From the NCBI GenBank assembly GCA_029747015.1, contig JAKOGI010000027.1:1072001-1136000 (forward strand): 64,000 bases of DNA, given 5' to 3'. A program made the translations under genes and the position numbers. Position 1 is the stretch's first letter, and each line of letters opens with the position of its first letter. Of the stretch, positions 24,312 through 34,964 are shown in pieces. The DNA comes from Carnegiea gigantea (taxonomy: Eukaryota; Streptophyta; Magnoliopsida; Caryophyllales; Cactaceae). The notes beneath the pieces were generated by a model. The model saw nothing but the letters and a program-made list of their open reading frames with translations. It was not told the origin of the DNA and did not search any database.

Positions 24312-24778
24312 TTCATCTCTGTTTTTATTTGCCCTGTTTCCATCAACACTGTTCGCCTTTTTGTTTGGTTAATCTTGATTCTGCATGTGATTGACAATGG
24401 TTACATCTGTTTTTAGTTTGGTTTGGTTATGCCATGCCCTTGCTTGCCTTTGCTGTTGTGTGTTTGTGCATAACTAGGATGACCAATATCATTATATACC
24501 ATATACTTAACTGTATCGTGGACTATTTTCCCTCATTACCTGTGGTGGTGAGTGCATCCCCACTGACTTTATGCATGTGGCCTCCTAGACCTTTTCGATG
24601 ATGTCAAAAGGAGGAAGACAATTATGATCATATTCCAATTAAATCAGCCGGTTTAAGTTGACTTCCTGTTCTTATGTATCTCTCCTGTGTAATCTAGATA
24701 TTTTGAACTAAGTTTGGCACTAATATTTTTGCCCTCTGCTGTGTTTCACCTTTGATGGTCATTTGGTTTGTCATCATC
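24312..24778 (+). other. Sirevirus 1 3' untranslated internal region
   Basis: Non-coding stretch between the envelope-like ORF and the polypurine tract. T-rich, and colinear with 41818-42284 of Sirevirus 2. Confidence 0.8.
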
Positions 24779-24792
24779 AAAAAGGGGGAACT
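24779..24792 (+). other. Polypurine tract of Sirevirus 1
   Basis: AAAAAGGGGGAACT lies directly before the TG of the 3' LTR and is the plus-strand primer for reverse transcription. Confidence 0.9.
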
Positions 24793-26106
24793 TGTTGAAT
24801 CAATCTTATCTAAGGTTTTGATGATTACAATCCAAATGTGCTAATTATGCTTGGCCTAAGTTGAGTGCTAGAATCATGTGATAAGACAGATTGCAAACAT
24901 CTTGGAGATCAGTTCGAAATATCATGTTTGAAGCTATGTGATAAAATTGTGTGTTGAAAGCGACAGAAGTTGCAAACACCCTGAAGAACAGGTCGAAGAA
25001 GTTGAAATCATCAAAGTGGATATATGTGCATATCATCAGTAGAGTACAAGAGTCTTTAGAATCTTAGAGCTAATTACTGGCTATATTTGTCTAGATTCTT
25101 GTTAATATGCCAAAGAAGAACTTAACTTAACACTCACCTTGAAGAAATTATTTAAGCTGACTCAAAACACTACTCAGAACAATTGAGCAAATAGGTCTGC
25201 AGTGCTCTAAGGGCAGTGAGTGCAAAAATCGATTTTCAAAGATTTTCAAGAATTTTCCTACTGCCAAAATTCCTAATGTATTTATGATCGATTTTCTGAT
25301 AATATTGTATTTTAGAAAGAGTATTTTCCTAAATAATATTGGTCTCCTAAAAAGATTTTTTCAAAAGATTTTATCTTATCTCTAAAAGATATTATTTCCT
25401 AAAATGATAATTTCTTGAAGGATTTAATTCCTTTTAGGATACCGAGTATTTTTAGAGTTATTAATCAAATCCTTACTTTTTTGTGGGTATATAAGCACTC
25501 GCTTCTCATCTCTTCCAACACGGTTTTTCAAGGCAAACATCGAGTTTTTGTAAGCTTATTCTCTAAGTGAAAAACCTTTAAGGAGTGTGCTAAATTGAGT
25601 CGTTCTTTCTGGCATAATAGTGTCTGTAAGTGTACCTTACATTCAGCTTGATTAGAAGCATAAAAGTAAGGTGTTCTTCTATTCTTTTCTGTCATCAGTT
25701 AAGTCTAGAGTGTGTCCAAGTCCTGAGAGACTTTGGATGTGTTGTGTGACTCATTCTCAGGTGGAGAATAGTTACGTGTGTGTAACTAGAGTCTCGGGGG
25801 AGACTAAGTTACGTGTGTGACGTTGTCACGTGTGTTACATAGTGTAACGAACTTGGCCCGTGTTAGTGAAAGTGTTTGTTGAAATCCTACTGAGGTAGGT
25901 CGTGGTTTTTACACCTCCATTGGGCCAGAGGTGATTTTCCACGTAAAATCTTGTGTCTCCTTTATTTCCGCATTCAAAGTTTTGTTTCTGTCTTACTGCA
26001 AACACCTCTCCCAACACGTCTAACGAGTGCTCTAAAACAGAAAGAAAAAAATTGAAAGACACAATTCATCCCCCTCTTGTGCCCTTGTGTGCCTTAAAAC
26101 TTAACA
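24793..26106 (+). repeat. 3' LTR of Sirevirus 1
   Basis: Starts TGTTGAATCAATC and ends CTTAAAACTTAACA, 1314 bp, with a TATA box at 25488-25494. It is followed by TCATA, the right target duplication. Confidence 0.95.
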
Positions 26107-26210
26107 TCATAAATAATGATCGCCCAATAAGCAACGCTTCCCCAAATCTTCACTAACTGGACAGACAAATATCTTACCTTAAGACAAGAGGCGGACAACA
26201 CTTACAGTCA

Positions 26211-26846
26211 TTAGATAAGATCCGCAACAATAGCAGGGAGCTCCTCGATGACCACATTGTAGAATTTCTGGATATCGTAGAGCATCCTCTCATCATCACG
26301 GGTCACAAAATTGATCGCAACTCCCTTCCTTCCAAAACGTTCACTACGTCCTATCCTGTGTAGGTAATTCTCCGGTTGAGTTGGCAAATCATAGTTGATC
26401 ACCAGGGGAACTTGTTGCACATCAATACCACGGGCCAGAAGATCAGTGGTTATCAGCACACGGGAGGAACCAGAGCGGAATTCACGCATGATGATGTCCC
26501 TAGTATTCTGGTCCATATCTCCGTGTGTCGCTGACACAGTGTGGTCACGGGCCCTCATTTTGTCAGTCAACCAGTCGACCTTTCTTCGGGTGTTAACAAA
26601 GACGACACTCTGGGTAATTGCCAAGGTCTCATGAAGGTCACAAAGAGCGTCAAGCTTCCACTCTTCCTTGTCAACATTAACATAGAACTGTTTGATCCCC
26701 TCAAGAGTTAGTTCATCACGCTTCACAAGAATCCTCACAGGCTTGTTCATGAATTTCCTTGTTATCTCAAGCGCTTCTGGAGGCATGGTAGCAGAAAACA
26801 CTCCAATTTGAATCTTAGGTGGTAGTTGCTGAAAAATATCATAGAT
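26211..26846 (-). pseudogene. eIF4A last exon, truncated duplicate (copy A)
   Basis: On minus, a TTTTTCAG acceptor (26847-26854) opens an exon of 211 codons ending in TAA at 26211. It covers the C-terminal RecA-like half of the RNA helicase eIF4A: motif III (FSATMPP), RNTR-type text ([10 protein letters not shown]), the ARGIDVQQV motif V, and motif VI. Motif VI reads HRIGRSER here instead of HRIGRSGR, a Gly-to-Glu change at a conserved position. It also has VPLV for VSLV and AIVAD for ANVAD. The intron before it is cut at 26967 by the duplication junction, so all upstream exons are missing. A Sirevirus lies about 105 bp after the stop. Loss of the 5' exons makes it a pseudogene. Confidence 0.93.
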
Positions 26847-26966
26847 CTGAAAAACAGAATCGGAAATTAATACCTAAGTGAGAAACTTTAGAAAAAGATC
26901 AGATGAGTAGAAACATTCGAAAGTAACAAACAGCCTCCACATCAGACCAGCAACTAGTGCGAGTTG

Positions 26967-26968
26967 CT
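26967..26968. other. Duplication junction
   Basis: Identity with copy B ends after GCGAGTTGC (26959-26967; 63767-63775). To the left is an eIF4A intron on minus. To the right is an intron of a METTL-type gene on plus. The two truncated genes diverge from this point. Confidence 0.8.
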
Positions 26969-27061
26969 TAGCTTTCTGTTGAAAATGGCTGAGTGGAGGG
27001 CATACTTTCAAAATAAGTTGTGTCCTGGTGTGTGTAACGGATCTATCTTTCATTATGCCAG

Positions 27062-29868
27062 GAAAGGTTTACATGCAAAGATCAAAAAATCAGCGAGAAT
27101 TTCTATGTTAGAGGTGATGGTACAGTAAGTTCTGCAAATATGAGTTGCGGATGCTGTGAGTTGTCTCTGTTTTTATGTGTGTAAACTGTATAACAAGCTT
27201 TTCATACATTGCTTTTCAGAGAGCTTTTTACTTTTCTGAAGAACACTTGAGATGTCTGTTTGAAGATTATGGATTTGTTGCCAAAGAGTTGGGCTTATGC
27301 TGCAAACAAGTGGAGAATCGATCTCGTGAGTTGGTGATGAACCGGCATACGTCAGCTTGCTTTTGTCATCGTGCCATTATAAATACCTGTATCCATAATA
27401 TTCAATCTTCTATTTGGATTCAAATCCAAGCAAATCCCTGGAGTCCCACCCCACCTACACAATTTTTTTCCTTTTTCTGGCCCCGGGAACCGCCCTGGGA
27501 GGGGGGGGGGCGGTTGTTTGATATAGGCACCCTTCCCTTTGATTGCAGAGGAGTTGTGTTTGGCGGACTCTAGCTTTTAGAAGCAAGGACTGTTGTTCTG
27601 AAGACAGTTTTGTTTGAATTATCATTTTGTAGTATACCTGCGTATTCCTAATTATTAATTGTTCATTTGCCTGGCATCTTATCTTAATTTACAGCGAACC
27701 TGCCAATCATCAGCTAGGAGCCACAATTTACGCATGCTTGGGATTCCTGCATTGTTTCTATTCATCGGTCAAAAGAAACTAGATATGTTTCATGCCATCA
27801 ATATTTAGTAGCAGCTTTTCTTTTTTTTTGGGGGGGGGGGGGGCACCGGGGGGGGTGTCACATAAACTGTCCAAGGCCCAATGGAGGCAAATGCCTGATT
27901 GAACTAATTATCCTCATAGGGGAAATTGGTCTGTCAGCATTGAACTTGGGTCTTATGAATGGGAAAAGCACCAATGACCATCTTGGCTACTGCAACATGA
28001 CCTCTTTGAATTATTACCCTATAATTCTCTTCTATTGCATCCCCAGTGATGTACTGATGTATTACCATGCATGTGCGTATATGTAAGACTATTCACATAC
28101 ATAATGGAGACTTTGTATGAATGTTTTCCCATTATGAGAACTTATTAAATTGCTGAACCCCCCCATAAGCATAAATTTTATAGTACGAAATTTGAGACAC
28201 TATATCGAATGCTTCATTAACTTTATTACTTCATGAAATTGAGCTGTGGGATGATTATAATTTTTTTTTGCAGCTTATCTTAAATTTTGTACTCATAGGT
28301 ACTCTGTCTGACACCATGATTAGTTTGAATAAGAGTTACTCCTTGGTTTCCTAGGTATAGAACCTTGGCGTCACTGGATAATGGGTACCATTGGAGGTCA
28401 TCATATCTAATCCCTGTCTATTTGTGTGCCATTGCAGGCGTTGGATACAGTCTGTATTTTGCATCACTGGAGCAGAAAATGGTAATCCTGTGTTAAGGCA
28501 AAGCTCTAATGATGGAGGGACTACTCAAAATGAGGTCAGGAAAGGTGTTCTTGTGAAGTCTTCTACTGAAGGGGAGGTTGACATGTCAGAAGGCATGGCC
28601 ATTGAGATGTTTGGTATTTCAGTTTCCGAAGATGAGGTGAGTATAAATAGTAGATCCGCACAACTGATTTTTATATTTGGGTTGTGTTCTAATGCCTCTT
28701 CCTCTTAGTGGCTACCTTCTTCACTGATTTATCAGGTCATTTTTTCAGTCCTAGTTGTCATTCTCTATCTTTACCTACTGGTAATGTGATGATCCAGCAC
28801 AGTATGCCACGAGACCTGACAAATATCTGATGGCTTGGACCAAGAAGGCCTGGAATAAACGAACTCATTCTTACCTGAAATCAAATTGGCTTAACCTAAA
28901 CTTCCCTGTGCTGAGAACTTCGCAATCAAACGTGAATGAACCGAATTGAACCTGATTCAAAGTGAATATTATATTAACCATTCTGACATAGTGTAAAATC
29001 AAAACAATTTGATCTAGCCCTTTAGACATGTTTTCTAGGTCTTGTGCCAGCATAACTTCTTCTCCCTTCTCTCTCTCTAGTCTGCTTAACAAGCAACCCG
29101 CCTGTATGTTCGCACATTTGATTCTTTCCATATTGTTTGTTTGACCTAATGTGTGTTCCACACTGTTATACCAGGTTATCAACCTTAGTTTTGGAGACTT
29201 GAATTTCAGGATAAAAGTTCTGTCCAAAGAGTATCAACACACTTGCAAATCCACTGGCATGATGCTCTGGGAATCAGCCCGGTTAATGGCATCTGTACTT
29301 GCAGAAAATCCATCTATTACTGCAGGAAAGCAAGTATTGGAGCTGGGTTCTGGCTGTGGGGGAATATGCTCAATGGTTGCCGCTCAATATGCAGATCTTG
29401 TAGTCGCCACTGATGGAGAAGCTCAGGTGCTCGACTTGTTGACTCAAAATGTCGAAGCAAATCCCCCACCAGCCCTTTGTCAGCAAATTACAAGTACGAC
29501 CACTTGCATGGGGTAATGAAGAACAAATAAATGAGATCCAAACATCCAACTACAAAGGATTTGATGTCATCATAGGAACAGATGTGACATATGTTGCTGA
29601 AGCTATCTTGCCCTTGTTTTCCACTGCTGAAAAGCTTATTTCTACCCAATCTGACCTTGGGAGGGGGTCTCAGCCTTCCCTAATTCTCTGCCATGTCTTG
29701 AGAAGAGTTGATGAGCCATCCATTCTTTCAGCAGCATCTCAGTTTGGATTCAGGCTAATTGATAGATGGCCCAGTGGAAGTTCAACCCTTGCACAAAGCA
29801 TTACGAGTCCTTGATTCGCCAAGATCCTGGCGGACAAGATCCCTAGCACTGCCTTAAGCATACTGTAT
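27062..29868 (+). pseudogene. tRNA m3C-methyltransferase-like gene (METTL), 5'-truncated
   Basis: Four exons are visible. The first (27062-27124, before GTAAGT) encodes KISENFYVRGDGT. The second (27220-27344) has RAFYFSEEHL and CCKQVENRSRELVMNR. The third (28438-28636) has RWIQSVF and ends before GTGAGT. The fourth starts at 29175 (after CCAG) and holds a second methyltransferase fold with SAM motif VLELGSGCGG, ATDG and IGTDVTYV. This matches the plant protein that joins a METTL2/6/8 domain to a Methyltransf_16 domain. The upstream exons are missing. The intron after 27344 begins GC, not GT. An extra base near 29476 shifts the frame, and a TGA at 29812 precedes the expected end (ALSILYFQ, near 29851-29874). 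It is probably dead. Confidence 0.88.
27345..28437 (+). other. METTL pseudogene intron with poly-G tracts
   Basis: A GC-AG intron by exon phase (MNR then RW). It contains G runs at 27497-27510, 27830-27843 and 27848-27855 and no recognisable gene. Confidence 0.6.
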
Positions 29869-30175
29869 TTCCAACAAGTTGATTCAGAGTTGGCCAGTTG
29901 AAGCTGTTATTTATTCATAGTTTCAGAGATATCTTTGATAAATCATATTACAATGTGAACCCCTGATTTGGCTGGGTTTCCTGAATTTTGGATTTGCTTG
30001 TGTAATATTTTTGTCAGTGATATCGTCACTTTGTTGATCGTTGAGTTCATGTGAAGAGATCCGAAGATATTCAATATGCTTGTATTTGTGTGTTATTGTT
30101 TGATGTGATATACGTAGGTAGTTGTCTACACTTCAACTTCTAGTAATTTAACGGATGCTGATGTTGTTTTGCATC
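29869..30175. other. METTL 3' region
   Basis: Likely former 3' UTR of the METTL gene. No other feature is seen. Confidence 0.4.
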
Positions 30176-30217
<42 letters not shown>

Positions 30218-30278
30218 TTACTACTACTATTATTATTGTTATTATTATTATTTGGCCTATTTATTGTTGTTGTTGTTG

Positions 30279-30320
<42 letters not shown>
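30176..30320. repeat. (ATT)n/(GTT)n microsatellite
   Basis: A trinucleotide run of mainly ATT units with short ACT and GTT interruptions. A TTTGGCCTATT string occurs both inside it and at its right end, suggesting internal duplication. Confidence 0.95.
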
Positions 30321-30322
<2 letters not shown>

Positions 30323-32440
30323 TGGCCTATTATTTCTAAGGCAAAGAGTTTTGGGTTTATTAAAGAATTCTCTTAACCCTAAAGTTTCAGAAAACATTCC
30401 TTATGTACATGTCTGTAATGGGTAGGATTCAATTTTTTTGCTAATAAGGATGCTTACAAAGATATGATTGTCTACAGGACTACATTTAGATCTCCTCATA
30501 CAATGCTGAAGCGGAATCCATACTGAGTGGTGATGCTGTGTAGTAATATTTCATCGATCTTTGCATTTACACGAACACTTGTAAGAATAAAATTATTTAC
30601 ATCTTGATCTTTTCAAATCTCGTAAAAACGACACCCGAACTGGAACCTGTACATAAGTAGACACTCAAGTGTAAAGAAGTTGCTTGGTTTGCTGGCATCT
30701 TCCTTTTCCATCAGAAAAAGCCCTATCCTACTCTAATTAGGCATGAGAATAAAATAACAAAAATAAATGCCATTAAGCCTTAAAAGTAATTTTCAAAACC
30801 CCTCTCTGAAATTTCATTGCTGCAAAGAAAAGCTGAGCTAAGCAACTAACAAAAGATATATAGTGCATAACTAACTCTAGAATAGAACCTTTCAAGTCCA
30901 ATAAAATGAGAGAGAATATTAGGTCATAGGTTAACAATTGATTGTACGGCTAACAACATAACCTACCCTTGTTTTAATTCTTGCAAGAATACCCATCGCC
31001 AAAAAAAAAAAAAAAGATATTCAAGAAATAAAATGTTAAAAATCATCCAATATTTTAGTTGGTAAATTTAATGAAGCTTTATGCCTATATACTTGTTGAA
31101 GTTATAAATTCTAATTATTACAAATGAAAAATTAAAAAAGATATGTAAGCCTATAAGTCTAATTTTTATGTTTTTATAAGACTTTGTATGTACTTTTTAA
31201 ATTTAGGATTTTGCATTTAATCTCCCTTTATGCAATTCATTTATCTGGACAACGATACATGAATGTACATCAAAAGGAATAGAATTTTAATTGTCACTTT
31301 ATAGATAGAGCAAAAGTTAAAAACTACCCTAATAATATGTGCTTATTTAAAATTCGGCCAAAAAAAAAAGAAGAAAGAAAGATGGGTAGTTGGGTACTCA
31401 AAATTTTTAATCCCTAAATATCCCAGAGGGAATGTATGTTCACAAAAACATATTTTTATGCCCTAACTCTTTCCAAGTAACTGGAGGAAATGATGCTTTC
31501 GAAGTGCAAAGTTCTAAGAATTTGGCAATAAGAAATTGCCCTCTTTACAAATTAACTAATTTTGATATGGCAAAGGTATATTTAATATTCACCCTGCCTG
31601 ATTGACAACATTGCCTTGTTTGCTTGATTCTTTGGAGAATTTTTCTCAAGTTCTCTAAAACCATTAAATCTCCATTTAGTACTATAATCAATAAATTAAT
31701 TGAGTATGGACCTTAGGAACATTGTATCTAGGTGTTCTGTTAAAGTTGAACATAATATATGGAAAGATTATATCACACGATATGTATTTTCTTTCAATAA
31801 TTGTTGATTAAATGAGGCGTATGATGCCTTTATTGAATAATAATGTTAAAGACTAGGTACTAAGTCAATGAGATCTTAATTTAGTGGTTAAGACTTAAAT
31901 CTTGAGTACACTAGATCCCAGATCAAGACTATATATTAAGACCATCTATTAAAGACATTCTAAGAATCAACCTACGAACCTTAAACTCTAAGATGTCCAC
32001 TTTTTCTAAGCAGCTCTTCAAAGTATTTTGAAAAATCCTTTTGGTTAATTAGATCTATCTCTAACATTTCTGTTCTTAGCTGATGTTTCTATTTATGCTT
32101 TCAATCAAGCAAATCAATCATCTCAATCCCCTTATCACTGGACTTTAAAAATTACCTCATATATCACTATTCAAAATAATGTTTCTTCCATGTCACTAAA
32201 TTTTTTAAAAATTGCTCTAAGTGCCATTAATTAGGAGCCTTGTAATAACCAAAATAATCCTTTATCTTCTCAAGTACAGTGAGGCTTTAAAAAAAAAAAA
32301 AAAAATCTCTTCTAGGATGGCACTTGATGATGATCTCTTTGGTGATTTTTGAGGAGTAAGATGAGAATGTTGTAACGCTAGAAATTGATTTATCTTTAAG
32401 GATTCAAACAAAAACTTAGAAGTCTTGGGAAAGAGGATCA
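30321..32440. other. Intergenic, no gene seen
   Basis: AT-rich DNA with A-runs. A weak tRNA-like string near 31870-31930 (TTAGTGGTTAAGAC) lacks a clear B box and target duplication. Nothing else is supported. Confidence 0.5.
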
Positions 32441-32850
32441 TTGCCTTTGTTAAGAGTTACCATGATACTCGTGAAAAAGACACTTTGGCCCATTGGGATC
32501 AATCCAACATCTAGTTGCTTGGGAATCACCTACAAACTGAGTACAAAGGACTATATGAAGCTTAATTTTGATGGCGCCTCGATTCATGATAGCTTAGTTA
32601 GTTTATTTGTCAAAGACATTCTTTCTTTTGCAGAGAGGTGTAGTTTTTTAATTCCTGGTCTTTATTAAAAAGAGGGGTTAATAGGGTAACTCATAATCTT
32701 ACTCGTTGAAAGTCATTGTACTTAAAAGGAAGACTACGGGAGTTTGATGTTCATGGAGACATTCTTAGTCAGCCTGGACTTCAGATGACTTATATGCTTT
32801 TATTGGTGACATTTTAATATAGCATCCTTCCTTTCTATTTCGATTAAAAA
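32441..32850 (+). pseudogene. LINE-type RNase H (RVT_3) fragment
   Basis: The frame at 32441-32668 reads MKLNFDGAS, the start of the RNase H domain found at the end of plant LINEs, followed closely by ILSFAERCSFLIPG. A different frame then gives RGVNRVTHNLTR (32671-32706), the usual end of that domain. The middle of the domain is missing, and a frameshift lies near 32668. It is an old, deleted fragment of a non-LTR retrotransposon or related gene. Confidence 0.6.
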
Positions 32851-33583
32851 AAAATTCTTCTTGGTTTTAATTTTCAAATAAAAAGATACTTTAGTCTTTT
32901 GAGGAGTCTTAAAAGTGACGTTTGGGGCAATTTTAATTTTAAAGTTGAGCATGATAGAAGAGGGTTGAAATTTTAGTTAGCAGCTCATCTCCCTCCCATT
33001 ATGTTTAGCAAAAAAGGATGAAAAACATATCAGTAGAGATATATATGCACCCACAATAGAAAAGAAATTAAAAAGAAGTCAATTAATCCGAAAACATATT
33101 CAAGTGTTCACATTTAGACAGCTAGCAAATGTGAGTTCCGCAATCAATTACTAATGGAAACTGTAGGATTGACTGTATAAGGGGCAGGCAATAATGGACG
33201 GGTCGGGTTGAGTTAGGGTCGATCCGTTTACAAAGTGGGTTGAGCCGAATTATCATGAACCCATTGACTATTTGGACTGGGTCAGACATTTTATGTAAAT
33301 AAATGAGTCAGTTGGGTCAGTTCATGGACGATCCGGTTTTGACCCATTTTAAAATGCAACAAACTTGCCCAAAAAAAAAAAACTACGTATACTAATTATT
33401 GTTATGTATAAAGCGTTGGTAATAAGTTTCACCAATTAAAGCATGTAAATTAGTGTGGCAAGTATGTTGAAAAAGTAACGGATCACTAAATTGGTTGTTA
33501 ATTGGCTGACTCGATCCGACCCATTAATATGTTTCAATGGGTCGGTTTATTATTGACCCAACCCTTTAGCATATTTTAAATAG

Positions 33584-34906
33584 TGTTGAATCAATCTTAT
33601 GTAAGGTCTTGATGATTATAAACCAAATGTGCTAATTATGCTTGGCTTGAGTTAAGTACTAGAATCATGTGATAACACAGATTGCAAACATTTTGGAGAT
33701 CAGTTCGAAATATCATGTTTAAAGCTATATGATAAAATTGTATGTTGAAAGCAACAGAAGTTGCAAACACTTTGAAGAACAGGTCGAAGAAGCTGCAATC
33801 ATCAAAGTGGATATATGTGCACATCATCAGCAGAGTACAAGAGTCTTTAGAATCTTAGGGCTAATTACTGGTTATACTTGTCTAGATTCTTGTTAATATC
33901 CCAAAGAAGAACTTGACTTAACACTCATCTTGAAGAAATTATTTAAGCTGACTCAGAACACTGCTCAGAATAATTGAGCAAACAGGTCTGCAGTGCTCTG
34001 AGGGCAGCGAGTGTAAAAATCGATTTTCAAAGATTTCAAGAGTTTTCCTACTACCAAAATTCCCAATGTATTTAGGATCGACTTTCTGATAATATTGTGT
34101 TTTAGAAAGACTATTTTCCTAAATAATATTGGTCTTCAAAAAAGATTTTTTCAAAAGATTTTATCTTATCCTTAAAAGATATGATTTCCTAAAATGATAA
34201 TTTCTTGAAGGATTTAATTCCTTTTAGGATACTGAGTATTTTCAGGGTTATTATGGAAATCAAATCCTTGCTTTTTTGTGAGTATATAAACACTCGCTTC
34301 TCATCTCTTCTAAAATGGTTTTTTCAAGGCAAACATCGAGTTTTTTGTGAACTTATTCTCTGACTGAAAAAACCTTTAAGGAGTGTGCTAAATTGAGTCG
34401 TTCTTTCTGGCATAATAGTGTCTGTAAGTGTACCTTACATTCAGCTTGATTAGAAGCATAAAAGTAAGGTGTTCTTCTATTCTTTTCTGTCATCAGTTAA
34501 GCCTAGAGTGTGTCCAAGTCCTGAGAGACTTTGGATGTGTTGTGTGACTCATTCTCAGGTGGAGAATAGTTACGTGTGTGTAACTAGAGTCTCGGGGGAG
34601 ACTAAGTTACGTGTGTGACGTTGTCACGTGTGTTACATGGTGTAATGAACTTGGCCCGTGTTAGTGAAAGTGTTTGTTGAAATCCTGCTGAGGTAGGTCG
34701 TGGTTTTTACACCTCCATTGAGCCAGAGATGGTTTTTCCACATAAAATCTTGTGTCTCCTTTATTTCCGCATTCAAAGTTTTGTTTTTGCCTTACTGCAA
34801 ACACATCTCCCAGCAGGTTTAACAAGTGTTCTAAAACAGAAAGAAAAAAATTGAAAGACACAATTTACCGCCCCTCTTGTGTCCTTATGTGCCTTAAAAC
34901 TTAACA
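33584..34906 (+). repeat. 5' LTR of Sirevirus 2
   Basis: Starts TGTTGAATCAATC and ends CTTAAAACTTAACA, 1323 bp, with a TATA box TATATAAA at 34283-34290. Confidence 0.95.
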
Positions 34907-34908
34907 AT

Positions 34909-34920
34909 TGGTATCAGAGC
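34909..34920 (+). other. Primer binding site, initiator tRNA-Met
   Basis: TGGTATCAGAGC, a perfect 12-base complement of the initiator tRNA-Met 3' end, 2 bases after the LTR. Confidence 0.95.
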
Positions 34921-34964
34921 AGGTTCTCATAAATTAGGCTAACACCTAGAGAGATCCTGTAAGA

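Larger units (their letters stand above)
15581..26106 (+). mobile_element. Sirevirus-type Ty1/copia LTR retrotransposon 1
   Basis: Complete 10.5-kb element with two 1.3-kb LTRs (TG...CA), primer site, polypurine tract, and the order gag, protease, integrase, RT, RNase H, envelope-like ORF. The 5-bp target duplication TCATA (15576-15580 and 26107-26111) is perfect. Copy B shows the empty site with one TCATA at 62915-62919. It landed about 105 bp after the stop codon of the eIF4A copy. The long LTRs and extra ORF after RNase H mark the Sirevirus (SIRE/Maximus) lineage. Over the first 285 bp the two LTRs differ at about 23 sites by eye (about 8%), so it is not recent. All ORFs are broken. Confidence 0.97.
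33..26967. repeat. Segmental duplication, copy A (left)
   Basis: The backbone aligns in direct orientation with 51244-63775. Matched landmarks are the end of the decamer array (1-60 and 51121-51255), the block at 5202-5810 (54310-54905), the GC-rich island at 7880-8090 (55930-56140), a Helitron end at 9549 (57652), the block at 12950-13290 (59840-60190) and the eIF4A last exon. Homology is lost at 577-3465 and is interrupted by A-specific insertions. It ends abruptly at 26967, inside an intron. The left edge lies outside the window. Confidence 0.9.

Noticed and set aside
30155..30376. Poly-Leu/Ile frame
   Set aside because: Translation of a trinucleotide microsatellite.
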